Of a DNA stretch of 20,925 nucleotides, positions 7,024 to 15,029 are shown one piece after another. This DNA is from Atribacteria bacterium SCGC AAA255-G05 (GTDB lineage: Bacteria > Atribacterota > Phoenicimicrobiia > Phoenicimicrobiales > Phoenicimicrobiaceae). Below the pieces are notes generated by a model. The model did no database searches and had not been told where the DNA came from. It saw nothing but the letters and a program-made list of their open reading frames with translations. The stretch is taken from assembly GCA_000405605.1 (NCBI GenBank), contig ASPA01000009.1:15961-36885 (forward strand), written 5' to 3'. Position 1 is the stretch's first letter, and the number at the start of each line of letters is the position of its first letter. Made by a program: the position numbers and the translations under genes.

Positions 7024-8586
7024 CTATTGTCCTCTATTCTCTTTTTTTTGGAAAGCGATTATATTTAACATCTTTTCAGTTGCTTCTATAGCTGCTAAAA
7101 CTTGATCGGGGTTAATCCCTTTGGTAATAAAAGTTTTATGATTTTGCTGCCATCCCCAAGTAATGGTGCACTGCACTAAGGCATCTGTTTTTCCTCCTGG
7201 AGGTATATTAACCGTATAATCCAAAAGGGTTGGCAACGGATAATCTATTTTTTTTGCTATTTTTCTAATGGCATTCATAAAGGCATCGTATCCTCCATCG
7301 CCTTGAGCACTTTCCTCTAATTCTATCTTTTTATCTTGCTCTTCTTTTCTGTATAGTAATTTGATGATAGCAGTGGATTTCAATTCTGTACTGGTAATTA
7401 TATTACACGACTTTAGTTCAAAGATTTTCTTTTGAGGAGTTTCTAAAACATCTGAAATGATATAAGGCAAATCCCCCGCTGTAATCGTTTCTTTTCTATC
7501 GCCAAGTTCAATAATTCTCTCTAATACACGTTTTTTTTGTGTTTTAGTAAGTTCAATGTCAATTTCCTCTAAATTATATTCTAAATTAGATTTTCCACTT
7601 AATTTACCCAAAGAATATTGTCTCTTACGGTTAAACCGTTCGGGAAAAAGAGAGGTAACATAAAGATTACCCTTTTTATCTCCATCTGCATGAATCCCAG
7701 CGGTCTGTGTAAAGACATTAGAACCACATATGGGTTTGTTAAAAGCTATTCGTTGCCCAGAAAAGGCTTCAACTGTTTTACTAAGATGGAATAAGTGTTT
7801 TTCTTTAATTCTTGTTTTAATTTTAAGAAAATCGTGAAGCCCAACCAGTACTTCTTCCAAGGGAGCATTTCCTGTACGTTCACCCATACCATTAACTGTG
7901 CAATGTACTCCTTTTATACCTGCTTCTACGGCTATCAAAGTATTTGCTGTGGCTAGACCATAATCATTGTGGGCATGAAAATCAAAATGAAGATTGGGAT
8001 ATCTTGCTAAAATTTCTTTAATAAATTCATAAACTTGGGAAGAATAAAGAATCCCAAGTGTATCAGGTAACATAATCCGTTTTATTGGTTCTCCTTGAAG
8101 ACTATTTATAAGATAATAAACATAATCTCGAGAATTAATCATTCCCTGAGACCAATCTTCCAAATATATATTACAAGTAATACCCTTTTTATTCGCATAT
8201 GCGACAGTTTCTTTTATGTCTTGAACGTGCTGTTCTTTGGCCTTCCTTAATTGATTTGTCAAGTGATTCATTGACCCTTTGCTAAGGATATTCATTACTT
8301 TTCCGCCAAGATTATAGATCCAATCGACCGATTCTGTCTTATCTACAAATCCTAAAATTTCTATCTTCTTTATACAGTTCACCTTTTTAGCCCACTCGAC
8401 TACTTCAGCTACAGATTGCTCTTCTCCTTTACTCACCCTAGCGCTGGCAATTTCAATTCTATCTACTTTTACATCTTCCAGTAAAATCTTGGCAATAGTT
8501 AATTTCTCCTGAGGAGAATAACTTACACTCTTCATTTGTTCTCCGTCTCTTAAGGTAGTATCCATTATTTCTATTTTCTTGTTCAT
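7024..8586 (-). CDS. cimA: (R)-citramalate synthase, Leptospira type
   Basis: Condenses pyruvate and acetyl-CoA to citramalate, the entry to threonine-independent isoleucine synthesis. It has the TIM-barrel motif MDTTLRDGEQ, the metal-binding FDFHAHNDYG, and a C-terminal LeuA-type allosteric domain (GDGGYDAFMNAI, PPGGKTDALV). It closely resembles, from memory, Leptospira interrogans CimA along its whole length. The pyruvate-pocket residues known there (Leu81, Leu104, Tyr312) are kept in EILGFVD, VMNILSKG and KKGNLYV, which argues for citramalate rather than isopropylmalate synthase. The ATG at 8584-8586 gives 520 aa; a TTG six bases earlier is also possible, since AAGGAAG serves either. No threonine deaminase is in the window, which fits this role. 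It lies between leuA and the homocysteine module. Confidence 0.9.
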   Translation of the reverse strand: MNKKIEIMDTTLRDGEQMKSVSYSPQEKLTIAKILLEDVKVDRIEIASARVSKGEEQSVAEVVEWAKKVNCIKKIEILGFVDKTESVDWIYNLGGKVMNILSKGSMNHLTNQLRKAKEQHVQDIKETVAYANKKGITCNIYLEDWSQGMINSRDYVYYLINSLQGEPIKRIMLPDTLGILYSSQVYEFIKEILARYPNLHFDFHAHNDYGLATANTLIAVEAGIKGVHCTVNGMGERTGNAPLEEVLVGLHDFLKIKTRIKEKHLFHLSKTVEAFSGQRIAFNKPICGSNVFTQTAGIHADGDKKGNLYVTSLFPERFNRKRQYSLGKLSGKSNLEYNLEEIDIELTKTQKKRVLERIIELGDRKETITAGDLPYIISDVLETPQKKIFELKSCNIITSTELKSTAIIKLLYRKEEQDKKIELEESAQGDGGYDAFMNAIRKIAKKIDYPLPTLLDYTVNIPPGGKTDALVQCTITWGWQQNHKTFITKGINPDQVLAAIEATEKMLNIIAFQKKENRGQ

Positions 8587-8608
8587 CTTCAATCACTTCC
8601 TTTTGAAT

Positions 8609-8657
8609 TAGTCGTTAGTGAATAACCTAGCGTGGAGCGTATAGCGTTTAGCGTATA
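8609..8657. repeat. 7-bp periodic repeat, 7 units
   Basis: TAGTCGT, TAGTGAA, TAACCTA, GCGTGGA, GCGTATA, GCGTTTA and GCGTATA keep 7-bp phase. The GCGTNNA units appear inverted at 11393-11413. Confidence 0.7.
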
Positions 8658-8723
8658 GTTATGGATTAATAAAATGCTTGTCCTAATTAAATTAAAAACT
8701 TAAAGCGAAAAGCGAAGAAGTCA

Positions 8724-8751
8724 CCTGTGGGCACGATGCATCGTGCCTCTT
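8724..8751. repeat. Dispersed palindromic repeat, copy 1
   Basis: Contains the perfect 18-bp palindrome GGCACGATGCATCGTGCC (8730-8747). All 28 bases are identical to 20314-20341, 11.6 kb away. Confidence 0.8.
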
Positions 8752-8772
8752 TTTTCTCTCTTTCATTTTCCT

Positions 8773-8807
8773 TACGAAATACGATATACGACATACGATA
8801 TACACAC
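8773..8807. repeat. 7-bp periodic repeat, 5 units
   Basis: TACGAAA, TACGATA, TACGACA, TACGATA and TACACAC in 7-bp phase, ending 16 bases from the leuA stop codon. Confidence 0.65.
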
Positions 8808-8823
8808 TCTATTACATTGTCTT

Positions 8824-10338
8824 CTACAACTTAAAAGCCATTCTATTTACTGCTTTAAGGTAAGCTCTTATACTGGCTTCTAAAGTATCAGTACTCGCAC
8901 TCCTACCCGTAAAGACATTTCCTTCCTCATCCTTTATCTTGATGGTCGCTTCCCCTTGAGCATCTTTCCCTTTAGTTAAAGCCCGCACATTGTAATCTAC
9001 TAATTTTACCTTAAACTTGGTAATTCGATCTATTGCCTTAAAAGAAGCGTCTACCGGACCATCTCCACAAGCTGCATCTTCAAATTTTTTATCCTGGTAT
9101 AATAATCTTACTGTGGCGGTTGGTAAAGTGCTATTACCGGTATTTATATGAAAATATTCCAATTTATAGGTCTCTGGGATTTTACCTATTGTTTCTTCGG
9201 ATACAATTGCCTCTAAATCTTCAATGAAAATCTCTTTCTTTTTATCTGCTAATCTCTTAAATTCTTCAAACACTTCATTTAATTTTTCCTTATCTAAAGA
9301 ATAACCCATCTCTTCTAACTTATTCTTAAGGGCGTGCCGCCCTGAATGTTTCCCCAAAACCAAACTATTGCTTTCTAAACCTACTGATTGGGGGGTCATA
9401 ATTTCATAGGTAGTCCGCTCCTTTAATATCCCGGCTTGATGGATACCTGCCTCGTGGGCAAAAGCGTTTTTTCCTACTATTGCTTTATTAGGCTGAATCG
9501 TAAAACCTGTTAATTTGCTCACCAATCTACTAATAGGGTATATTTGTGTGGAATTAATCCGGGTAACCTTGTGATAAATATCCTTCCTGGTTTGAAGAGC
9601 CATAACAATCTCTTCTAAAGAAGCATTCCCTGCCCTTTCACCAATTCCGTTTATAGTACACTCTATTTGAGTAGCCCCATTTTTTATTGCTTCTAAAGAA
9701 TTAGCCACAGCCAATCCCAAGTCATTATGACAATGAACACTAATAATTACCTTTCCAATATTAGGAACATTTTCTTTTAAATCTTTTATTAACCTGCCAA
9801 ATTCCTCTGGTTGGGCATATCCTACTGTATCAGGCACATTTATTATAGCGGCACCAGCTTTAATTACTTCTTCAAAAATTTTGTATAAAAATTCTTTCTC
9901 ACTCCTACTGGCGTCTTCTGCAGAAAATTCCACTTCCGGACAAAGCTTACGGGCATATATTACCGCCTCAACTGCCTGCTCTAAAACTTGTTCGGGAGAA
10001 AGCTGCAGTTTATATTGCATATGAATAGGAGAAGTGGCAATAAAAGTATGGATCCGTGGTCTTTCGGAATATTTAATTGCCTCCCAGACTCGTTCAATAT
10101 CTTTCTTTACTGTTCGAGCTAAACCAGCAATAGTACAACCTTTAATGGTCTGAGCTACCAGCTTCACGCCTTCAAAATCCCCTGGCGAAGCAATAGGAAA
10201 GCCTGCTTCTATTACATCTACATTAAGATTCTCTAATTGCCTGGCTACCTCCAATTTTTCATTAGTATTAAGTGATGCTCCTGGACACTGCTCACCATCT
10301 CGAAGAGTAGTATCGAAAATTATTATATTATTTATCAT
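8824..10338 (-). CDS. leuA: 2-isopropylmalate synthase
   Basis: First committed step of leucine synthesis, joining 2-ketoisovalerate and acetyl-CoA. The 504-aa protein carries FDTTLRDGEQCPGASL (residues 8-23), IHTFIATSPIHM (96-107), the metal-binding HCHND (202-206), and GIGERAGNASLEE. The C-terminal part is the allosteric LeuA dimer domain (ACGDGPVDASFKAI), so leucine feedback is expected. Start and length match typical bacterial LeuA. The ATG at 10336-10338 follows an unusually G-rich AGGGGGG. The gene starts 45 bases after pheA and precedes cimA; the two synthases are paralogues. Confidence 0.95.
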   Translation of the reverse strand: MINNIIIFDTTLRDGEQCPGASLNTNEKLEVARQLENLNVDVIEAGFPIASPGDFEGVKLVAQTIKGCTIAGLARTVKKDIERVWEAIKYSERPRIHTFIATSPIHMQYKLQLSPEQVLEQAVEAVIYARKLCPEVEFSAEDASRSEKEFLYKIFEEVIKAGAAIINVPDTVGYAQPEEFGRLIKDLKENVPNIGKVIISVHCHNDLGLAVANSLEAIKNGATQIECTINGIGERAGNASLEEIVMALQTRKDIYHKVTRINSTQIYPISRLVSKLTGFTIQPNKAIVGKNAFAHEAGIHQAGILKERTTYEIMTPQSVGLESNSLVLGKHSGRHALKNKLEEMGYSLDKEKLNEVFEEFKRLADKKKEIFIEDLEAIVSEETIGKIPETYKLEYFHINTGNSTLPTATVRLLYQDKKFEDAACGDGPVDASFKAIDRITKFKVKLVDYNVRALTKGKDAQGEATIKIKDEEGNVFTGRSASTDTLEASIRAYLKAVNRMAFKL

Positions 10339-10383
10339 CTTATTTCCCCCCTATTTCGCTCTAACGATTTTATCTTAAAACCT

Positions 10384-11205
10384 TTACTCAGAATAGTAAC
10401 TCCCGATTATTTTAATAAAAGTAGTACATTCCTCTAAAGATTTTAATGCTTCTTGAGTTTCTTTCTCGTGTAACCCTTTTTCAAAATCAGTATAAAAAAT
10501 ATACTCCCAAGGTTCCCTTTTACTAGGTCGTGATTCTAATCTGTTTAAATTGATATCCCTTAAAGCAAATTCCTTAAGACAACGATAAAGCGCTCCAGGC
10601 TTGCTCACTACTGCAAAAATAATAGAAGTCTTATTATTTTTAAGATCCGAAGATATTTCCTTTGATAAAATTAAAAAACGGGTATAATTATATCTATTAT
10701 CCTGAATCCCTGAACCCAGAATTTTTAAACCATATAGTTCTGCTGCCCAATTACTTGCAATAGCTGCAACATTATTTTCTTTTAAGTTTTTAATTATCTT
10801 AACGCTACCTGCCGTATCATACACTGGAATTATCTGACAATGGGGTAATTTTTTTGATAGAAAACCTTCGCATTGAGCCAGTGCCTGAGGATGGGAATAC
10901 ACTTTTTCAATCAATTTAAAATCAATCTCTTCCTTGGTTATCAAACAATGCTCAACCTTTAACTTTACTTCTCCCACCGCAAATAATTCTTGATCTAATA
11001 AAAGGTCATGGGCCTCATTTATTCCGCCGGTCTGAGAATTTTCTATAGGCAAAATTCCGTATTCGGCTTCTTTGTCATTTATCCTTTGGAATACTTCCTT
11101 AAAAGTTTTACAAAGTATAGGTTGTATAGAGGAACCAAAAAATTTAATAGCCGCAATCTCGCTAAAGGCTCCCCTTTCTCCCTGAAATGCTACTCTATTT
11201 TGCAA
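10384..11205 (-). CDS. pheA: Prephenate dehydratase
   Basis: Converts prephenate to phenylpyruvate for phenylalanine. The catalytic domain shows AFQGERGAFSE at the N-terminus, VYSHPQALAQCEGFL, and the NYTRF motif with the key Thr. A C-terminal ACT domain follows, with KPGALYRCL and ESRP, the phenylalanine-binding signature, so feedback inhibition is expected. No chorismate mutase domain is fused. I place the start at TTG 11203-11205 (273 aa), because GAGGTGA lies just upstream. A longer frame to 11250 exists, but its first codons are only the 8-bp repeat array being read through. The gene sits between ilvC and leuA, an unusual home for a phenylalanine gene. Confidence 0.92.
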   Translation of the reverse strand: MQNRVAFQGERGAFSEIAAIKFFGSSIQPILCKTFKEVFQRINDKEAEYGILPIENSQTGGINEAHDLLLDQELFAVGEVKLKVEHCLITKEEIDFKLIEKVYSHPQALAQCEGFLSKKLPHCQIIPVYDTAGSVKIIKNLKENNVAAIASNWAAELYGLKILGSGIQDNRYNYTRFLILSKEISSDLKNNKTSIIFAVVSKPGALYRCLKEFALRDINLNRLESRPSKREPWEYIFYTDFEKGLHEKETQEALKSLEECTTFIKIIGSYYSE

Positions 11206-11230
11206 ATTTCTCACCTCGCTTATTAATTCA

Positions 11231-11310
11231 CCAATTGACCAATTCTCCAATTAGCCAATTTACCAATTTACCGATTGACCAATTCTCCAATTGACCAATT
11301 TACCGATTAG
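11231..11310. repeat. 8-bp tandem repeat, 10 units of CCAATTNN
   Basis: Ten units in perfect phase with a constant six-base core (CCAATT, or CCGATT in two units) and a variable dinucleotide: GA, CT, AG, TA, TA, GA, CT, GA, TA, AG. It lies immediately upstream of the pheA ribosome-binding site. Related array at 4133-4220. Confidence 0.9.
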
Positions 11311-11346
11311 GTTGGAGTCGGGTTTATCCGCCCCGCTATTATTCGG

Positions 11347-11362
11347 GTTCGATAAATCGAAC
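11347..11362. repeat. Short perfect inverted repeat GTTCGAT-AA-ATCGAAC
   Basis: Two 7-bp arms separated by AA, preceded by GTCGGGTTTATCCGCCCCG-like sequence. It belongs to the palindrome family seen at 5636-5647 and 20445-20485. Confidence 0.6.
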
Positions 11363-11392
11363 TTCTGAACTTCTGACTTCTTCTTTCCTAAC

Positions 11393-11413
11393 TATACGCT
11401 AAACGCTCCACGC
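11393..11413. repeat. 7-bp periodic repeat, 3 units
   Basis: TATACGC, TAAACGC and TCCACGC in 7-bp phase; this is the reverse complement of the GCGTNNA units at 8630-8657. Confidence 0.6.
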
Positions 11414-11437
11414 TATCTTCCTATACACGATATGATA

Positions 11438-12433
11438 TTAATTTTCTATCCAGGGCATCATACTTCGGAGTTCTTTTCCAACTTTTTCAATTAAATAATT
11501 TGCCTCTTTGTTGCGCATTGCTTTAAAATAAGGTCTTCCTGCCTGGTTTTCAAGAATCCAATCTTTAGCAAACTCTCCGTTTTGAATCTCAGATAAAACT
11601 TTTTTCATTTCTTTTCTTGTTTCTTCAGTTATAATTCTCTTTCCTACCTTTAAATCTCCGTATTCAGCAGTATTGCTAACACAATCCCGCATATATGTAA
11701 TTCCGCCACTATATATTAGGTCAACTATTAGTTTTAACTCATGCAAACATTCAAAATAGGCAATCTCCGGTTGATATCCAGCTTCTGCTAAAGTACTAAA
11801 CCCAGCTTGAATTAAAGCGGTTACTCCTCCACAAAGCACTGCCTGTTCTCCAAAAAGATCAGTTTCGGTCTCCTCTTTAAAGGTAGTCTCTATTACACCA
11901 GCCCGGGTTCCGCCTATTGCCCAAGAATAAGCTAAGGCAATATCTTTAGCATTTCCGGAGTAATCCTGAAATACAGCAATTAAATTAGGTACGCCCTTTC
12001 CGTCAACATACATTTTTCTAAGCATTTGACCGGGGCTTTTAGGTGCAACCATAATCACATCTACATTTTTGGGTGGAATAATTTGACCGAAATGGATATT
12101 AAATCCGTGAGAAAACATTAAGACATTGCCTTCCTGTAAATTCTCTTTTATACCATTTTGATAATATACTTTGCTTTGTATTTCATCAGGAACTAAAATT
12201 TGAATGACATCTGCTTTCTTGGCCGCCTCTGCGACACTCGTTACTTTTAATCCATCCTTTTTAGCCAATTCTATAGACTTGCTACCTTCGTATAATCCCA
12301 CAATTACATCTATACCACTATCGTGTAAATTAAGAGCCTGTGCTCTGCCTTGACTTCCATAGCCAATAACCGCCACAGTCTTTCCATCTAAATATTCTTT
12401 CTTCACATCCTTGTCATAATAAATTTTTGCCAT
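11438..12433 (-). CDS. ilvC: Ketol-acid reductoisomerase, class I
   Basis: Second common step of valine and isoleucine synthesis: alkyl migration and reduction of acetolactate or acetohydroxybutyrate. The 331-aa length is the short class I form. The Rossmann motif GYGSQG is at residues 24-29. Active-site positions are all present: His109, Lys132, Asp192, Glu196, Glu228, Glu232 and Ser253. The cofactor loop GLYEGSKS keeps both serines typical of NADPH enzymes; Tyr48 replaces the more usual Arg. The APKSPG motif has Ser where most have Gly. The ATG follows AAAGGAG. It is downstream of ilvBN with a 116-base gap. Confidence 0.96.
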   Translation of the reverse strand: MAKIYYDKDVKKEYLDGKTVAVIGYGSQGRAQALNLHDSGIDVIVGLYEGSKSIELAKKDGLKVTSVAEAAKKADVIQILVPDEIQSKVYYQNGIKENLQEGNVLMFSHGFNIHFGQIIPPKNVDVIMVAPKSPGQMLRKMYVDGKGVPNLIAVFQDYSGNAKDIALAYSWAIGGTRAGVIETTFKEETETDLFGEQAVLCGGVTALIQAGFSTLAEAGYQPEIAYFECLHELKLIVDLIYSGGITYMRDCVSNTAEYGDLKVGKRIITEETRKEMKKVLSEIQNGEFAKDWILENQAGRPYFKAMRNKEANYLIEKVGKELRSMMPWIEN

Positions 12434-12549
12434 TTTTTTAATTCTCCTTTATATTTTAACCTTTTTCTAATCTTAAAAACCGGCTGGTTTTATCTATTGT
12501 TCTTATCATTTTTTATCGATCTATTGATATTTTTAAAATATTTATTCGG

Positions 12550-13053
12550 CTATTTTTTTAACCCGGAAGTAGTAATACTTCCCCTGGATAGGGCAATTTT
12601 TCCGGTCCGAGTGACCTCTTTTAAGCCAAAAGGACGCAATAGTTCGATTAAAGCATTAATCTTATCCTCTGTACCAGTAGTTTCAATAGTCATTATCTGA
12701 CTATTTACATCAATTATATTAGCTCTAAAAATATCTACCGTTTGAATTATCTCCGAGCGAGCGGGTAAGGAATTAGTATTTACTTTGATTAAAGCTAATT
12801 CTCTTTCAACTGAATTTTGAGGAGAAATATCTTTAACTCTAATCACATCAATTAATTTATTTAACTGTTTAGTTATCTGTTCCAAAACTCGTTGATCTCC
12901 TTTGACCACAATAGTCATCCTGGAAATACCAGTTTCTTCGGTATGACCAACCGCCAGACTCTCAATATTAAAACCGCGACGGGTAAATAAGCTTGCCACT
13001 CTCGCTAAGACACCGGGATGATCTTTTACTAAAACTGCTATAGTATGTCTCAT
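12550..13053 (-). CDS. ilvN: Acetolactate synthase small (regulatory) subunit
   Basis: Regulatory subunit of acetohydroxyacid synthase, 167 aa, matching the IlvH/IlvN length. An N-terminal ACT domain (HTIAVLVKDHPGVLARVASLF, then GFNIESLAVG) binds valine in the family and makes the enzyme feedback-sensitive; a C-terminal ACT-like domain follows. It begins 2 bases after the ilvB stop as read in the restored frame, with AGGAG upstream inside the ilvB 3' end. That tight coupling supports ilvB really ending at 13056. Confidence 0.94.
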   Translation of the reverse strand: MRHTIAVLVKDHPGVLARVASLFTRRGFNIESLAVGHTEETGISRMTIVVKGDQRVLEQITKQLNKLIDVIRVKDISPQNSVERELALIKVNTNSLPARSEIIQTVDIFRANIIDVNSQIMTIETTGTEDKINALIELLRPFGLKEVTRTGKIALSRGSITTSGLKK

Positions 13054-13055
13054 TA

Positions 13056-14727
13056 TTATTCAACTCCTATCATTTTAGATATTGGTGAACCTGGAGCCAC
13101 CATAGGAAAGACATTTTCTTCTTTGGGAATAAGGCAATCAATTAAAACAAATTTATCTGAGGAAAGGGCTTTTTCTAAAGCAGGATATAATTCCTCCTTT
13201 TTATTCACCCTTATCCCTATCCCCCCATAGGCTTCAACTAACTTTACAAAATCAGGATTGCCATTTAAAGTAGTTTCCGCATATCTTTTATCAAAAAAAT
13301 AATTCCTGCCATTGTCTTACCATTCCTAAATAACCATTATTCATAATAATCACTGTAACAGCTATATTATTATATACAGCAGTTGCAATTTCTTGTTGGT
13401 TCATTTGAAAACTGCCATCCCCCGAAATACAAATTACTGTTTTTTCGGGACAACCCATCTTTGCACCAAGAGCAGCAGGAAAACCATATCCCATTGTCCC
13501 TAATCCCCCCGAGGAAATAAAACTGCGAGGTTCAGTAAATTGATAAAAGAGGGCGGCCCACATCTGATGTTGTCCTACATCGGTAACAATGATGGTATTA
13601 TCTCGAGCGATTTTACTAATGGTTTCCATAATATATTGTGGCTTTAACTCTTCGTTGTTAATATATTTTAAGGGATATTTTCTTCTATAGTCTTCTATCG
13701 TATTTAGCCACTCTGTTTCTTTCTTTTTAAGAATATATTTATTTAATTTTTCTAATATATTCTTGATATCACCTATAATGGGAATATCTACCAAAATATT
13801 TTTCCCTACTTCAGCCGGATCAATATCAATATGAATTATCTTGGCTTTCAAAGCAAATTCATCTAATTTTCCGGTAATTCGATCGTCAAATCTTACTCCC
13901 AAAGCAATAATTAAATCCGCAGCACTAACAGCATAATTTGCATAAGCAGTGCCATGCATGCCCAACATTCCCAAAGATAGAGAGTGAGTTTCGGGGAAAG
14001 AGCCTAACCCCATTAAAGTAGTAGTAACTGGGATATTAGTTTTAAAAACCAAATCTCTTAATTCCGAAGAAGCATTAGATGAAATTACTCCTCCTCCTGC
14101 ATAAATAATCGGCCTTTTTGCATTTTTAATTTCTTGTACCGCTGCCTTAATTTGTTTAACATTTCCACTAAAAGTTGGTTTATAACCATTTAGACTAACA
14201 CTTTCGGGGTATTTAAACTCAGTTTGCGCTAATTGAATATCCTTAGGAAAATCTATTAATACTGGTCCTGGTCTTCCTGTTCGGGCAATATAAAAAGCTT
14301 CCTGCACAATCCTGGCCAAATCTCTTACATCTCTTACCACATAATTATTTTTTGTAATGGGCAAGGTAATACCATTGATATCTACTTCTTGAAAAGCATC
14401 AGTCCCAATTAAATTAGTAGGCACCTGTCCGGTAAATGCCACCAAAGGGATAGAATCAAGGTGCGCATTAGCCAAACCGGTTACCAAATTAGTAGCTCCC
14501 GGCCCGGATGTAGCTATGCAAACACCTACTTTTCCGGTAGCACGGGCATACCCGTCAGCAGCATGAACTGCCCCCTGTTCATGCCTGGTAAGTATGTGTT
14601 TTATAGAGGTTTCACTATAAAGTACATCATATAGAGGCATTATTGCCCCGCCTGGGATGCCGAATATTACTTTTACATCTTCCTTTTTTAAACATTCTAC
14701 TACTATTTGCGCTCCAGTTAACTTCAT
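13056..14727 (-). CDS. ilvB: Acetolactate synthase large subunit, reading frame interrupted by +1 frameshift
   Basis: Catalytic ThDP subunit of acetohydroxyacid synthase. Visible: catalytic Glu50 in RHEQGA, RFDDRITGKLDEFA in the FAD region, and the ThDP/Mg motif GDGSFQMNQ...NN. Read straight, the frame stops at 13291 (TGA) just after QWQELFF. The missing C-terminus follows intact in the +1 frame: DKRYAETTLNGNPDF, VEAYGGIGIRV, and VFPMVAPGSPISKMIGVE, ending at 13056. The break is at seven T's (13293-13299), where six would keep frame. Restored length is 556 aa, normal for the family. The start is ATG at 14725-14727 with AAAGGAG 9 bases upstream; a longer frame to 14778 lacks such a site. The gene could be recoded, mutated, or miscalled at the homopolymer. 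Confidence 0.9.
13291..13300 (-). other. Frameshift site in ilvB (T7 followed by TGA)
   Basis: On the minus strand the frame reads TTA TTT TTT TGA. Skipping one T gives TTA TTT TTT GAT and continues for 78 conserved codons. The last sense codon UUU can re-pair with UUU one base downstream while UGA waits in the A site, the same logic as the prfB +1 shift. Confidence 0.85.
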
Positions 14728-14798
14728 ATAACCCATCTCCTTTCTATAACTTGAATAAATTATCTGACCATTTTCCAAGTTTCATTTTATTTTTGCAT

Positions 14799-14970
14799 AT
14801 AAAAAGACCCCAGCAAATAATTCCATTTTGTTAGTTAAAACAAAAGGGACCTATCCGCTGGGGTCTTTTATACCCACGGTGTAATACTAATACTTTAATA
14901 TTAGTATTTTATGCCACTCGGTCCAGACTCTAATAATTAATTAGACGGAACCCTAGACATACTCCCAAAA
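14799..14970 (-). ncRNA. ykkC-class riboswitch, probable ppGpp subtype, with terminator platform
   Basis: The minus-strand RNA contains, in order, the ykkC-class conserved blocks CUAGGGUUCCG (near 14950), CUGGACCGAG (near 14920), ACACCGUGG (near 14880) and AUAAAAGACCCCAGCGGAU (near 14860). The class includes guanidine, ppGpp and PRPP sensors. The location before ilvB, downstream of a T-box, points to the ppGpp subtype, which is known to control branched-chain amino acid genes. The aptamer's GACCCCAGC segment is also the 5' arm of the terminator at 14802-14869, so ligand binding should block termination and switch the operon on. Confidence 0.85.
14802..14869 (-). terminator. Regulated intrinsic terminator of the ppGpp riboswitch
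   Basis: Arms AAAAGACCCCAGC and GCTGGGGTCTTTT (14857-14869 and 14802-14814) are perfectly complementary over 13 bp. The second arm ends in a T-run reading into ilvB's leader. The first arm overlaps the riboswitch core. Confidence 0.85.
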
Positions 14971-15029
14971 AAACAAAAAAACTTCCATCTTTATCTTAGT
15001 CCATAAAGACTAAAATAGGGACGAAAGTT
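14965..15029 (-). terminator. T-box terminator hairpin
   Basis: The minus-strand segment from AACTTTCG (15022-15029) to GGAAGTT (14980-14986) folds into a long stem with only two adjacent mismatches, followed by T7-G-T7. Its 5' arm contains the CGTCCCTA needed by the antiterminator, so the two structures exclude each other. Confidence 0.85.

Noticed and set aside
4133..11310. CRISPR array at the repeat tracts
   Set aside because: Units are 7-8 bp without spacers, there are no 25-37 bp repeats, and no cas genes are present.
12434..12549. Terminator between ilvN and ilvC (AAACC/GGTTT hairpin near 12480)
   Set aside because: The stem is only 5 bp and no proper T-run follows on the minus strand.
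13056..14727. ilvB as a decayed pseudogene
   Set aside because: There is only one indel, in a homopolymer. The 78 downstream codons are intact and conserved, and the operon around it is intact.
14728..14778. 17-codon N-terminal extension of IlvB
   Set aside because: AAAGGAG lies within it, correctly spaced for the ATG at 14725-14727, where the conserved protein begins.
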